64,000 bases of DNA from the NCBI GenBank assembly GCA_022340585.1, contig JAJDNS010000028.1:32710-96709 (forward strand), given 5' to 3'. The notes under the pieces were generated by a model. That model had not been told where the DNA came from. It saw only the letters and a program-made list of their open reading frames with translations, and did not search any database. The translations under genes were made by a program, and so were the position numbers. Source of the stretch: Acidobacteriota bacterium. GTDB taxonomy: Bacteria; Acidobacteriota; Vicinamibacteria; Fen-336. Positions 42,117-50,414 of this stretch are shown piece by piece. How positions within the stretch are numbered: the first letter of the stretch is position 1; every line of letters starts with the position of its first letter.

Positions 42117-43772
42117 ATGCAAGTCGATCTGGAGGCGCGCCTCAAGAGGCTGATGTTCTTCAGGGTGGTGATGGTGACCACCCTGCTCTTCATCGCGACC
42201 TACTTCGAGGCCGTCGTCTCGGAGACGCTGCCCCGCTTCAACCCCCTCTACTTCGTCATCGGCGCCATGTACGCCCTCACCGTGGTGCACGCCCTGGCCC
42301 TGCGGTTCATTCCCTCGAGGACGGCCCTGGCCTACGCCCAGGTGCTGGGGGACCTCCTGATTCTCACCGTGCTGGTGTACGTGACCGGCGGCGTCCGCAC
42401 CGGCTTTCTGCTCCTCTACCCCCTGTCTGTGCTCTCGGCCACCATGCTGGTGCCCCGCCGGGGGGCCCTCGTCCTGGCCGGGGTCGCGACGCTGCTCTAC
42501 GGGGGACTCCTCGCCGCCGTGCGCCTGGGCGTGATGCCGCCCGCCGACCTGAAGGACGTGCTCGACGCTCCCGCGCGTGCCCTCTTCTACTCCGCCTTCG
42601 TCCTCGGCGTGGCCTGCGTGACGGTGGCCCTCCTGGGCTCGTACCTGGCCGAGGGCCTCCAGCGGGCCGGACGTCAGCTGGAGGAGGCAGCGGTCGAGGT
42701 GGCGGACCTGCGGGAGCTCAACCAGGTCATCGTCGACAGCATCCAGAGCGGCCTCATCATGACCGATGCCACCGGGCGCATCCGCCACGTCAACTCCTTC
42801 GGGGCGGGCATCCTGGGGCGTTCGGCCGGGGAGCTTCTGGGCCTTCGCCTTCGCGACGTGCTGGACTCGCCCCTCCTCGGGCAGGCCGAGCTCGAGGCCC
42901 GGGCCGCCTCGCGGGCCCTCGCCCGTCTCGAGATCACCTACCGTCACCCGAAGGGAAACGACCTGGACCTCGGCGTCTCGGTGACCCCCCTGGCCACCGC
43001 CGACGAGGCACAGGGGGGCTACCTGGTGGTGTTCCAGGACCTCACCGACGTCCGGCGCCTGGAAGCCGAGGTCCGCACCAACGAGAAGCTCGCGGCGGTG
43101 GGTGAGATGGCCGCCCAGCTGGCCCACGAGATCCGCAACCCCCTGGGCTCGATCCGGGGCTCGGCCCAGGTCCTGGCCGGTGAGCCGGGCTTCAACGACG
43201 AGCAGGGACACCTGCTCAGCATCATCTCCCGCGAGTCGAAGCGTCTGTCTGACACCCTGAACCGGTTCCTGTTCCAGGCGCGCTCGACGGGAGCCCCGCG
43301 TGACGTCGTGGACCTCCGGCCCCTTCTGGAGGAGGCCGTCACCCTGTTCCGGAACGGCCCGGAGATCGGGGCCATGCACCATGTGCGCTTCGAGGCCGAC
43401 GAGGGCCCCCACCTCTGCCTCGCCGATCCGGCCCAGATCACCCAGGTCTTCTGGAACCTGGCTCGCAACGCCCTGGAGGCCATGCCCGGCGGGGGTGACC
43501 TCGAGATCCGCCTCCGTCGGCTGGGAGGGGAGGTGCTCTTCATCGTCCGGGACCAGGGGCGCGGCATCGATCGCGAGGAGCGGCGCCGGGTCTTCGAGCC
43601 CTTTCGCTCGACGAACCCCATGGGCACGGGCCTCGGGCTGTCCATCGTCTACCGGCTCGTCCGGGAGCACGGTGGCGACATCTCGGTGCGCTCCGGCCCG
43701 GCCCGGGGGACCGAGGTCGAGGTCCGCCTGCCCCGGGTCTCGGTGGCCCAGTCCGTGGGGTCGGGGCGATGA
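42117..43772 (+). CDS. pilS: PilS sensor histidine kinase
   Basis: A 551-residue membrane kinase. About six membrane helices fill residues 20-185, followed by a PAS domain (about 195-300, V-D-S-I-Q-S-G-L-I-M-T-D). The HisKA domain has phospho-acceptor H in A-A-Q-L-A-H-E-I-R-N-P-L-G-S-I (about residue 337), and the ATPase domain carries N-L-A-R-N-A-L-E-A-M, D-Q-G-R-G-I-D and G-T-G-L-G-L-S-I-V. In Pseudomonas PilS senses PilA in the membrane and controls pilin expression through PilR. Its stop overlaps the pilR ATG. Confidence 0.93.
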   Translation: MQVDLEARLKRLMFFRVVMVTTLLFIATYFEAVVSETLPRFNPLYFVIGAMYALTVVHALALRFIPSRTALAYAQVLGDLLILTVLVYVTGGVRTGFLLLYPLSVLSATMLVPRRGALVLAGVATLLYGGLLAAVRLGVMPPADLKDVLDAPARALFYSAFVLGVACVTVALLGSYLAEGLQRAGRQLEEAAVEVADLRELNQVIVDSIQSGLIMTDATGRIRHVNSFGAGILGRSAGELLGLRLRDVLDSPLLGQAELEARAASRALARLEITYRHPKGNDLDLGVSVTPLATADEAQGGYLVVFQDLTDVRRLEAEVRTNEKLAAVGEMAAQLAHEIRNPLGSIRGSAQVLAGEPGFNDEQGHLLSIISRESKRLSDTLNRFLFQARSTGAPRDVVDLRPLLEEAVTLFRNGPEIGAMHHVRFEADEGPHLCLADPAQITQVFWNLARNALEAMPGGGDLEIRLRRLGGEVLFIVRDQGRGIDREERRRVFEPFRSTNPMGTGLGLSIVYRLVREHGGDISVRSGPARGTEVEVRLPRVSVAQSVGSGR

Positions 43773-45151
43773 GCCGGATCCTGGTCGTCGACGACGAGCA
43801 GTCGATGCGGGAGATGCTCGGCATCGTGATGCGCAAGGAGGGCTACCAGGTCGTGACGGCCGACAGCCGGTCCCAGGCCGCGGCGGTGCTGGGCAAGCAG
43901 GCGATCGACGTCGTGGTCACCGACGTCCGCCTCCCGGACGGCGACGGGATCGAGATCCTGCGCCACGTGAAGGCCGCCACTCCGGAGACGATCGTGATCG
44001 TGATGACGGCCTTTGGCACCACCGAGACCGCGGTGGCCGCCCGCAAGCTCGGTGCCGAGGCCTACGTCCAGAAGGGCGACCTGGACGTCGACGAGCTGAA
44101 GATCGTCGTCCGCGACGCCCTGGCGAACCGTCGCCTTCGCGAGGAGAACGTCATCCTCAAGCGAGAGGTGGGCCAGCTCCACGGCCTCGACCGCGTCATC
44201 GGCACCTCGGCGGTCATGGCCTCGTTGTTCGAGATGGTCCGGGCGGTGGCGCCCACCAGCTCCACTGTGCTGGTGACCGGCGAGAGCGGAACCGGCAAGG
44301 AGCTTGTGGCCCGGGCCATCCATGGCCTCTCCAGTCGGTCGGACGGACCCTTCGTGAGCGTCAACTGCGGGGCGCTGCCCGACACCCTCCTCGAGAGCGA
44401 GCTCTTCGGGCACATCAAGGGGGCCTTCACCGACGCGCGCCAGAGCAAGAAGGGGCTCTTCGAGGCCGCCGATGGCGGGACGCTCTTCCTCGACGAGGTG
44501 GGAGAGACCTCGCCGCCGATGCAGGTGAAGCTCCTGCGGGCGCTGCAGGAGCGGCGCATCCGCCGGCTCGGAGGCACCGAGGAGATCGACGTGGACGTCC
44601 GGGTCATTGCCGCGACCAATGTCCCTCTCGAAGACCTGGTCCGGGAGAAACGCTTCCGGGAGGACCTGTTCTACCGGCTCCAGGTGATCCCCGTTCGGAC
44701 GCCACAGCTGCGCGAGCGCCGGGAGGACATCGGGCTTCTGGCCGAGCACTTTCTCGAGAAGTTCGGCCGGGAGATGGGCAAGCGGGTCACCCGGATATCG
44801 AAAGAGGCGATCGCGCTCCTGGAACGCTACTCGTGGCCCGGGAACGTGAGAGAGCTCGAGAACGTCATGGAGAGGGCGGTGGCGCTGGAGACCTCCTCCG
44901 CGGTGCAGCCGGAGCGGCTGCCCGACGCCGTCCGTGAGCCGGGGCGCACGGACTCGGCTCCCCTCATCGGTCCCGGCTTCAGCCTCGACGCGCACCTTCG
45001 CTCGGTCGAAGCACGCCTCCTGGGCGAGGCGCTGGAGATGGCCCAGGGAGACCGGGCGGAGGCGGCGCGGCTGCTCGGAGTGTCTCCGCGGTCTCTTCGC
45101 TACCTCGTCCAGAAGCACGCCGCCCAGCCCGAGCTCTCGAACAAGAATTGA
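43769..45151 (+). CDS. pilR: PilR sigma-54-dependent response regulator
   Basis: A 460-residue NtrC-family activator. Receiver domain with phospho-acceptor D52 in V-V-V-T-D-V-R-L-P-D. The AAA+ domain has Walker A G-E-S-G-T-G-K-E near 170, the sigma-54 contact loop G-A-F-T-D-A (a variant of G-A-F-T-G-A) near 217, and D-G-G-T-L-F-L-D-E. A C-terminal Fis-type helix-turn-helix ends the protein (A-A-R-L-L-G-V-S-P-R-S-L-R-Y). It should activate the sigma-54 promoter of pilA about 85 bases downstream of its stop. Confidence 0.95.
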   Translation: MSRILVVDDEQSMREMLGIVMRKEGYQVVTADSRSQAAAVLGKQAIDVVVTDVRLPDGDGIEILRHVKAATPETIVIVMTAFGTTETAVAARKLGAEAYVQKGDLDVDELKIVVRDALANRRLREENVILKREVGQLHGLDRVIGTSAVMASLFEMVRAVAPTSSTVLVTGESGTGKELVARAIHGLSSRSDGPFVSVNCGALPDTLLESELFGHIKGAFTDARQSKKGLFEAADGGTLFLDEVGETSPPMQVKLLRALQERRIRRLGGTEEIDVDVRVIAATNVPLEDLVREKRFREDLFYRLQVIPVRTPQLRERREDIGLLAEHFLEKFGREMGKRVTRISKEAIALLERYSWPGNVRELENVMERAVALETSSAVQPERLPDAVREPGRTDSAPLIGPGFSLDAHLRSVEARLLGEALEMAQGDRAEAARLLGVSPRSLRYLVQKHAAQPELSNKN

Positions 45152-45155
45152 CGCC

Positions 45156-45172
45156 GTGACAAAAATTGTCAC
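45156..45172 (+). promoter_or_regulatory. Palindrome upstream of pilA, candidate PilR enhancer site
   Basis: A perfect inverted repeat GTGACAA-AAA-TTGTCAC, just after the pilR stop. It lies about 100 bases upstream of the predicted pilA start, the normal distance for a sigma-54 activator. It contains the TGTC half-site reported for Pseudomonas PilR. Binding by this PilR is inference. Confidence 0.55.
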
Positions 45173-45235
45173 CGCCGGCCGTCCTGGTTTGGCTGTAAGT
45201 CTCTGTTAAATAGTGAGTTGGGTACCGACGCGTGT

Positions 45236-45252
45236 CGGCACGCAGCTTGCTT
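45236..45252 (+). promoter_or_regulatory. Sigma-54 promoter of pilA
   Basis: CGGCACGCAGCTTGCTT matches the -24/-12 consensus TGGCACG-N4-TTGCT at all but the first base. The GG at 45237-45238 and GC at 45249-45250 have the required 10-base spacing. The expected start near 45262 gives a 39-base leader that contains a CCAAGG-GA-CCTTGG palindrome (45267-45280). Confidence 0.85.
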
Positions 45253-45300
45253 TAATTGGGCCTCGACCAAGGGACCTTGGTGAAAGGAAGGATGAACTAG

Positions 45301-45849
45301 ATGAAGAACCAGAAGGGTTTCACCCTCATCGAGCTGCTGATCGTCGTGGCGATCATCGGCATCATCGCCGCTATCGCGATCCCGAGCCTGCTGCGGGCCC
45401 GTGTCTCGGCGAATGAGGCGGCGACCATTGGCGACATCCGGACGGTGATCTCCGCCCAGGCCGCCTACCAGTCGGCCAACGGTGGCTGGTACGACAACAA
45501 CCTGCTGTGCCTCACCAACCCGAACGGCTGCATCCCGAACTACCCGTCGAACTCGCCGACGTTCCTGGATAGCCAGCTGACGAGCCTGCTCCCCAAGTCG
45601 GGGTACAGCCGCTCGTTTATCGGTGGCGACACCCCGGGCCTCCGCAATACGTCCACCACGTCCACGAGCAGCACGACGTCCTACGTGTACTGGGCGACGC
45701 CGACCTCGGGGGGCCAGACCGGTGTGCGCGGCTTCGCCGGGGACGCGAGCGGTCTACTCTGCTTCAGCACCGACGGGAGCCTCGCGGCCACGACGGGCAC
45801 CGTCGGACTCGACACCTCGAACGCCGCGACCTGCAGCGTTCTCCAGTAG
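45301..45849 (+). CDS. pilA: Major type IV pilin PilA (copy 1)
   Basis: A 182-residue type IVa pilin precursor. A 6-residue leader M-K-N-Q-K-G is cut before F7. The mature N-terminus F-T-L-I-E-L-L-I-V-V keeps Glu5 and runs into the long hydrophobic helix. Four Cys (C70, C77 and two near the C-terminus) may form two disulfides. Residues 117-127 are all Ser or Thr, following N116, a possible glycan site. GGAAGG ribosome-binding site. The sigma-54 promoter and adjacent pilSR point to regulated high expression. Confidence 0.95.
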   Translation: MKNQKGFTLIELLIVVAIIGIIAAIAIPSLLRARVSANEAATIGDIRTVISAQAAYQSANGGWYDNNLLCLTNPNGCIPNYPSNSPTFLDSQLTSLLPKSGYSRSFIGGDTPGLRNTSTTSTSSTTSYVYWATPTSGGQTGVRGFAGDASGLLCFSTDGSLAATTGTVGLDTSNAATCSVLQ

Positions 45850-45880
45850 GACGCGTCACACGACGGTCGGGTGAACCGGC

Positions 45881-45908
45881 GGTCCGGGGGGGCCAGCCCC
45901 CCCGGGCC
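45881..45908 (+). other. Strong hairpin between the two pilA copies
   Basis: A 12-base-pair stem with a 4-base CCAG loop. The left arm 45881-45892 (GGTCCGGGGGGG) pairs with 45897-45908 through nine G-C-only pairs plus three more, one of them G-U. No U-tract follows, so full termination is unlikely. It may cut read-through into, or stabilise, the pilA1 message. Confidence 0.6.
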
Positions 45909-45964
45909 CCGAGCACCGCCGGCCGGACCCCAGAGGATGGCCAACCAGGGGTCGGGGAGGAGCC

Positions 45965-46522
45965 ATGCCGCAAGGTCGACAGGAGCGGGGCTTTACTCTC
46001 ATCGAGCTGTTGATCGTCGTGGCGATCATCGGCATCATTGCCGCCATCGCAATCCCGAGCCTCCTTCGGGCGCGCATCTCGGCCAATGAGTCGGCGGCCA
46101 TCGGCGACATCCGAACGGTGATCTCCGCCCAGGCCGCCTACCACTCCACCAACGGCGGCTGGTACGAGGGCAACCTGAGCTGTCTCGTCGCTCCGTTCTC
46201 CGGCTGCATCCCCAACTACCCGTCGAACTCACCCACGTTTCTCGACAGCCAGCTGGTGAGCCTGCTTCCGAAGTCGGGGTACAGCCGATCCTTCGCTCCG
46301 GGGACCGTCCCTCCGGGCATCAGTACGGCCACGCAGTCTCCCACGAGCGCGACGTCGTACGTGTACTGGGCGACCCCGACGTCACCCGGCCAGAGCGGGG
46401 TGCGGGGGTTTGCCGGGGACTCGAGCGGCGCCTTGTGCTTCAGCGCCGACGGCAACACGGCCGCCACCACCGGCAGCGTGCTCCTGCTGTTCGGCGATCC
46501 GACCTGCAACATCCTCCAATAG
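45965..46522 (+). CDS. Type IV pilin PilA paralogue (copy 2)
   Basis: A 185-residue pilin precursor closely related to copy 1. The leader M-P-Q-G-R-Q-E-R-G is cut before F10, and the mature start F-T-L-I-E-L-L-I is the same. The domains align along their full length, including C-I-P-N-Y-P-S-N-S-P-T-F-L-D-S-Q-L. The Ser/Thr run of copy 1 is replaced by a looser S-T-A-T-Q-S-P-T-S-A-T-S, and the C-terminus differs (L-L-L-F-G-D-P-T-C). GGGGAGGAG upstream. 115 bases after copy 1 and probably on the same transcript past the hairpin. Confidence 0.93.
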   Translation: MPQGRQERGFTLIELLIVVAIIGIIAAIAIPSLLRARISANESAAIGDIRTVISAQAAYHSTNGGWYEGNLSCLVAPFSGCIPNYPSNSPTFLDSQLVSLLPKSGYSRSFAPGTVPPGISTATQSPTSATSYVYWATPTSPGQSGVRGFAGDSSGALCFSADGNTAATTGSVLLLFGDPTCNILQ

Positions 46523-46528
46523 GGTCAC

Positions 46529-46557
46529 TTGTCCTGGCGCCGGGCGGTCGGTAGACT
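46529..46557 (+). promoter_or_regulatory. Candidate promoter of the ABC transporter operon
   Basis: TTGTCC (46529-46534), a 17-base spacer, TAGACT (46552-46557). The expected start near 46564 falls at the GTG-ATG start codons, so the message would be leaderless. Confidence 0.45.
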
Positions 46558-46565
46558 CGCTCGTG

Positions 46566-47531
46566 ATGGAGGACCACCTTCCGCTGGTCACGCGAGGGCT
46601 CTGCAAGAGCTACCGCGTGGGCCACATCCGTCAGTCGCGCCGGCCGGCCCTCCACGATCTCGACCTCGAGGTGCGGGAGGGCGAGATCCTGGGCTACGTA
46701 GGGCCGAATGGCTCGGGGAAGACGACCACTCTCAAGCTCCTGACCGGCCTCCTCGCTCCTGACCGGGGCGAGGCCCGCTTCTTCGGTCTCCCACTGGCCG
46801 ACCGGGCCTGGCGTCACCGCGTCGGCTACCTGCCCGAGCATCCCTACCTCTACGACTACCTGACCCCCGCCGAGTATCTCGACTACGTGGGCCGGCTGTT
46901 CGGCCTTGCCGCCGGGCGGCGGCGCGACCGGACGCGGGAGCTGCTCGCCCTGGTCGGGCTCGAGAAGGCTGCCGACGTCGCGATGCGTCGCTTCTCGAAG
47001 GGGATGGTGCAGCGAGCCGGTCTCGCCCAGGCCCTGGTCAACGACCCGGACCTCCTCCTGCTCGACGAGCCGATGTCGGGTCTGGACCCGCTGGGCCGCC
47101 GACTGGTGCGGAAGCTGATCCTCGACCTGCGGCGGGAGGGGAAGACGGTGCTCTTCTCCACCCACATCCTGTCTGACGCGGAGACCCTGTGCGACCGGGT
47201 CGCCGTCCTGCGGGCCGGGCGCCTGGTTCGAGTGGGAGCCCTCGGGGAGATGCTGCGCCTCGACGTGACCCACATGGAGGTCCTGGCGGTGGGTCCGGAG
47301 GCCGGTCTTCCGCTGCTGGAAGGTGAGGTGGGGCGCGAGGCGGTGGGCGACCGCATCCGGCTCGAGGTGGAGGAGGAGGCCCTGGGTCGGGTGATCACGG
47401 GGATCGAGTCCGCGGGAGGCCGCGTCCTCGCCGTGCAGCCCGTGCGGCAATCGCTCGAGGACTACTTCTACCGGGAGATGGGCGGAGACCGTGGCGGGAC
47501 GGCGGAGGAGGGGCCTTGGGAGACAGCCTGA
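46566..47531 (+). CDS. ABC transporter ATP-binding protein
   Basis: A 321-residue ATPase subunit. Walker [11 protein letters not shown] near residue 46, signature F-S-K-G-M-V-Q-R near 143, Walker B L-L-L-L-D-E-P near 163 and the switch His in F-S-T-H-I. The C-terminal 80 residues form the extension typical of ABC-2/CcmA-type exporters, ending S-L-E-D-Y-F-Y. It pairs with the overlapping permease gene. Its place after the pilins may suggest envelope transport, but the substrate is unknown. A GTG 3 bases upstream is an alternative start. Confidence 0.93.
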   Translation: MEDHLPLVTRGLCKSYRVGHIRQSRRPALHDLDLEVREGEILGYVGPNGSGKTTTLKLLTGLLAPDRGEARFFGLPLADRAWRHRVGYLPEHPYLYDYLTPAEYLDYVGRLFGLAAGRRRDRTRELLALVGLEKAADVAMRRFSKGMVQRAGLAQALVNDPDLLLLDEPMSGLDPLGRRLVRKLILDLRREGKTVLFSTHILSDAETLCDRVAVLRAGRLVRVGALGEMLRLDVTHMEVLAVGPEAGLPLLEGEVGREAVGDRIRLEVEEEALGRVITGIESAGGRVLAVQPVRQSLEDYFYREMGGDRGGTAEEGPWETA

Positions 47532-48292
47532 GCCGGCTGGCCGCGGTGGCCGCGAACACCTTCCGCGAGACCGTGCGGGAGAGGGTGCTCTACAACCTGG
47601 TCTTCTTCGCGATCATCATGACCCTGGCCGGACTGCTCCTCGGCCCGCTGTCGATCCGGCAGGACGAGAAGGTGCTGAAGGACATCGGTCTCGCGGCCAT
47701 GGACCTGTTCGGCACCCTCATCGCCATCTTCATCGGGGTGGGCCTGGTGAGCAAGGAGATCGAGCGGCGCTCGCTGTACCCCCTCCTCGTGAAGCCGTTG
47801 TCCCGGGGTGAGTTCTTTCTCGGCAAGTTCACCGGGCTGGCCTTCACCCTCCTCGTCAACGTGGCGGTGATGACGGTGGGGCTGTACGCAACCCTCCTCG
47901 CGACGGGGCGGAGTGCGGATCCGCTGCTCCTGGCCGCGGTCTACCCGATCCTCCTCGGCCTGCTCCTGGTCGTGGCCCTGGCCATGCTCTTCTCGACGTT
48001 GACGTCGTCGACCCTGGCCGCGGTGTTCACCGTCGGTGTGGTGATTGCCGGCCGCTTCTCCGACGTCGTCCGCAACATGCAGGAGGTCATGCCCGGGACT
48101 CCTCGATGGCTCTCGGGGATCCTGTATGCCGTGATCCCCAACTTCCGCAACTTCGACTTCAAGGACCGGGTGACGTACGGCGACCCCGTGCCTCCGGAGG
48201 TGCTGGCCTGGGTGACGGTGTATGCCGCCGCCTACATCGCGGTCGTCCTCGGCCTCGGCCTCGCCTCCTTCCGGAGCCGGGACTTCCAGTGA
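47516..48292 (+). CDS. ABC-2 type transporter permease
   Basis: A 258-residue integral membrane protein with about six helices. It begins A-A-N-T-F-R-E-T-V-R-E-R-V-L-Y, a common start for ABC-2 permeases of the NosY/GldF-like group. It has S-K-E-I-E-R-R-S-L-Y-P-L-L-V-K-P and later A-M-L-F-S-T-L. TTG start with GGAGGAGGGG upstream, overlapping the ATPase gene by 16 bases. The third gene overlaps its stop as GTGA. Export substrate unknown. Confidence 0.9.
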   Translation: MGDSLSRLAAVAANTFRETVRERVLYNLVFFAIIMTLAGLLLGPLSIRQDEKVLKDIGLAAMDLFGTLIAIFIGVGLVSKEIERRSLYPLLVKPLSRGEFFLGKFTGLAFTLLVNVAVMTVGLYATLLATGRSADPLLLAAVYPILLGLLLVVALAMLFSTLTSSTLAAVFTVGVVIAGRFSDVVRNMQEVMPGTPRWLSGILYAVIPNFRNFDFKDRVTYGDPVPPEVLAWVTVYAAAYIAVVLGLGLASFRSRDFQ

Positions 48293-49152
48293 CCCGCTCT
48301 CTCGCCGTCCTCCTGCTCCTCCTCGTCCCGGTCGTGCCCTGGAGCCAGCGACGCATCGACGAGCACGCGGGCGCCTACCGGGCCCAGGAGGAGGTGCTCT
48401 ACCTGTGGTCGGGGGAGCAGGTGCGGAGGCTCTTTCCAGGCTTCGAGGCCCTGGCCGCCGACGTGTACTGGCTGCGCACGGTCCAGTACTTCGGCGGCGA
48501 GCGCCTCTTCTCCGGGGACAGGCGTTTCGAGCTCCTCCGGCCCCTCATCGAGATCACGACCGCGTTGGATCCCCGGCTCGAGATCGCCTACCGGTACGGC
48601 GCGGTTTTCCTGTGCGAGCCCCCCCCGTCCGGGGCCGGTCGACCGCGCGAGGGGATCGAGGTGCTCGAAGAGGGGACGCGGAACGTGCCGGGCTCCTGGC
48701 GGCTGCGGCAGGACCTGGGCTTCTTCCGCTTTCTCTACCTGCACGACGCGCGCGGTGCCGCGGCCGAGCTCGAGAAGGCCGCGACCCTGCCCGGGGCGGC
48801 CTTCTGGCTGCGGACCCTGGCCGCGGATCTCCTGGCCAAGGGGGGCGACCTCGAGGCTTCTCGCCGCATGTGGCAGCAGATGTACGACCAGGCGGAGGAG
48901 GGGATTCTCCGGACGCACGCCGAGGAACAGCTCAGCATCCTCGACTCCCGGGAGGCCGCGGAGCGCCTGACCGTCCTCGTGGCCGACGTCGAGCAGCGTC
49001 GGGGCCGGCGGCCGGAGCAGCTCGAGGAGCTCCGCCGGCTCGGGGTGTGGCTGGGGTCGCTCGAGGATCGGGCCGGCGTGCCGTTCAGCTATGATGTTTC
49101 AACGGGGAAGGTGTCCGTCGCCCGGGACTCTCCCATGTGGCGGCCCCAGTGA
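48289..49152 (+). CDS. Membrane-anchored TPR-like protein of the ABC operon
   Basis: A 287-residue protein with an N-terminal hydrophobic segment (about 3-16, anchor or signal). The rest is mostly helical: A-A-D-V-Y-W-L-R-T-V-Q-Y-F-G, I-E-V-L-E-E-G-T-R-N-V-P-G-S-W-R-L and an A-A-E-L-E-K-A segment, in the manner of degenerate tetratricopeptide repeats. The C-terminal G-V-P-F-S-Y-D-V-S-T-G-K-V resembles the end of small periplasmic accessory proteins. GTG overlaps the permease stop. It is probably the periplasmic partner of the ABC system; its function is not known. Confidence 0.7.
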   Translation: MTRSLAVLLLLLVPVVPWSQRRIDEHAGAYRAQEEVLYLWSGEQVRRLFPGFEALAADVYWLRTVQYFGGERLFSGDRRFELLRPLIEITTALDPRLEIAYRYGAVFLCEPPPSGAGRPREGIEVLEEGTRNVPGSWRLRQDLGFFRFLYLHDARGAAAELEKAATLPGAAFWLRTLAADLLAKGGDLEASRRMWQQMYDQAEEGILRTHAEEQLSILDSREAAERLTVLVADVEQRRGRRPEQLEELRRLGVWLGSLEDRAGVPFSYDVSTGKVSVARDSPMWRPQ

Positions 49153-49168
49153 CCCGCCGGAGGAACGA

Positions 49169-49663
49169 ATGATCCGACTGCCGTTTCCAGGCCGCTGCGC
49201 CGCCCTGGCGCTCCTGCTGCTCGCGCTCGCTGTCCCCGCGCCCGCCGCGCCCCCGCAGCGGGCTCCCTCGAAGGGAGACGTCGTCCCGGCCTTCGAGACG
49301 ACGCGGATCGACGGCCAGCCGCAGAAGGTCGACTTCCCGAAGGGCTCGAAGACGGTCCTGCTGTTCTTCTCGAGCGGCTGCCCCCACTGCCAGAAGATGA
49401 TCCCCGAGTGGAACCGGGCCTACGCGCGCCGGCCGGAGGGGCTCGAGGTGGTGGGGGTGATCCTGGACCAGGAGCCCCCCGGCTTCTGGCAGTCCCGGTC
49501 CGTCACCTTTCCGGTGGTGCGCTCCCCGGGTCGGCAGTTCCTGCAGAGTCTGAACGTGAACCGGGTCCCGCTGACCCTCCGGGTGGCCGAGGGGGGCACG
49601 ATCGAGGACCTCGCCGTCGGGACGACCGACCCCATCCGTCTCGGTGAGATCTTCAAGCCGTAG
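49169..49663 (+). CDS. TlpA/ResA-like thioredoxin-fold protein
   Basis: A 164-residue exported redox protein. A signal peptide (1-27, ending A-P-A-A) precedes a thioredoxin fold with the active site S-G-C-P-H-C-Q-K (Cys71 and Cys74) and the cis-proline region N-R-V-P-L-T-L. ResA/TlpA proteins reduce disulfides of periplasmic substrates. C-P-H-C is a DsbA-like variant of the usual C-x-x-C. ATG with GGAGG upstream, 16 bases after the TPR gene. The last 11 bases overlap the convergent methyltransferase gene. Confidence 0.85.
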   Translation: MIRLPFPGRCAALALLLLALAVPAPAAPPQRAPSKGDVVPAFETTRIDGQPQKVDFPKGSKTVLLFFSSGCPHCQKMIPEWNRAYARRPEGLEVVGVILDQEPPGFWQSRSVTFPVVRSPGRQFLQSLNVNRVPLTLRVAEGGTIEDLAVGTTDPIRLGEIFKP

Positions 49664-50414
49664 GCGAGCCGGCCGTCCCCACGGACTCCCAGACGAGGAG
49701 CGCTCGCAGTGCAGTGAGCGCCGCCGCGGGCCGGGTCCATCGATCCAGCGCCACCAGGGGTCGCACCAGTCCCGCGGGCAGGAGTGACCTCTCCCGGAAG
49801 CCCAGGCTCATGAGGTACGCGAAGGCGTTCAGTCGGCTCCGCCCCGGGGGCTCGAAGCCCAGATGCCTCCACTCCCACGCGGGTGTGCGATGCACGAGCC
49901 GCCAGGGCACGGCGGCGTTGCCGTCGAAGCTGTCCTTGTCGGGCCCCGGGAAGGGGTCCCACGGGTCGACGCGGAGCCGGCATTCCTCCTGGTGGAAGAA
50001 GCGGTAGACGGTCCAACCCAGGGGGCTGATCCAGGGCTCCACCAGGCTCAGCCGTCCGACCCCGCCGAGCACGCGGGCGGTCTCCCGAAAGAAGCGCCCC
50101 GGCGTCGGGAGGTGGTGAAGCACGTCGATCCCCACGACCGCCTCGACGCTGCCGGTGGCGAGGGGAAGCCGTCCGGCGTCGGCGACGATGTCGTTCCACG
50201 GGGCGGCGAGCAGATCGGACGACGTCCAACGCAGGTCGGGTCGGCGCGCGCGAGCAGCGGCGGCGAGAAACCCGGGCCCGGACCCCACCTCCAGGACCCG
50301 GGCGTCCGGGGGGACGGTGTCGAGCAGCAGGTCGAACCACACCTGGTAGACGGCGCGCAGCTCCGGTCTTGCCTCCCAGATGCGGCGGTGCTTCTCGAGC
50401 CGATCGAGGCTCAC
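49653..50414 (-). CDS. SAM-dependent methyltransferase
   Basis: A 253-residue class I methyltransferase. Motif I is L-E-V-G-S-G-P-G near residues 41-48, with V-G-I-D-V-L-H-H-L-P-T-P (motif IV) following. The GTG start has GGAGGAGATACC just upstream and overlaps the stop of the preceding YfhO gene (GTGA). The frame is open further upstream inside that gene. Last gene of the minus-strand block from 58842; probably modifies a glycan made by that operon. The substrate is unknown. Confidence 0.82.
   Translation of the reverse strand: MSLDRLEKHRRIWEARPELRAVYQVWFDLLLDTVPPDARVLEVGSGPGFLAAAARARRPDLRWTSSDLLAAPWNDIVADAGRLPLATGSVEAVVGIDVLHHLPTPGRFFRETARVLGGVGRLSLVEPWISPLGWTVYRFFHQEECRLRVDPWDPFPGPDKDSFDGNAAVPWRLVHRTPAWEWRHLGFEPPGRSRLNAFAYLMSLGFRERSLLPAGLVRPLVALDRWTRPAAALTALRALLVWESVGTAGSPTA

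Noticed and set aside
37760..42193. A 1477-codon open frame on the minus strand opposite pilB, pilT and pilC
   Set aside because: It is rich in His, Asp, Val and Leu and is the antisense shadow of high-GC genes; the plus-strand proteins are clear family members.
45152..45175. The GTGACAA palindrome as the pilR terminator
   Set aside because: The stem is A/T-rich and short and is not followed by a U-tract; a protein-binding site fits better.
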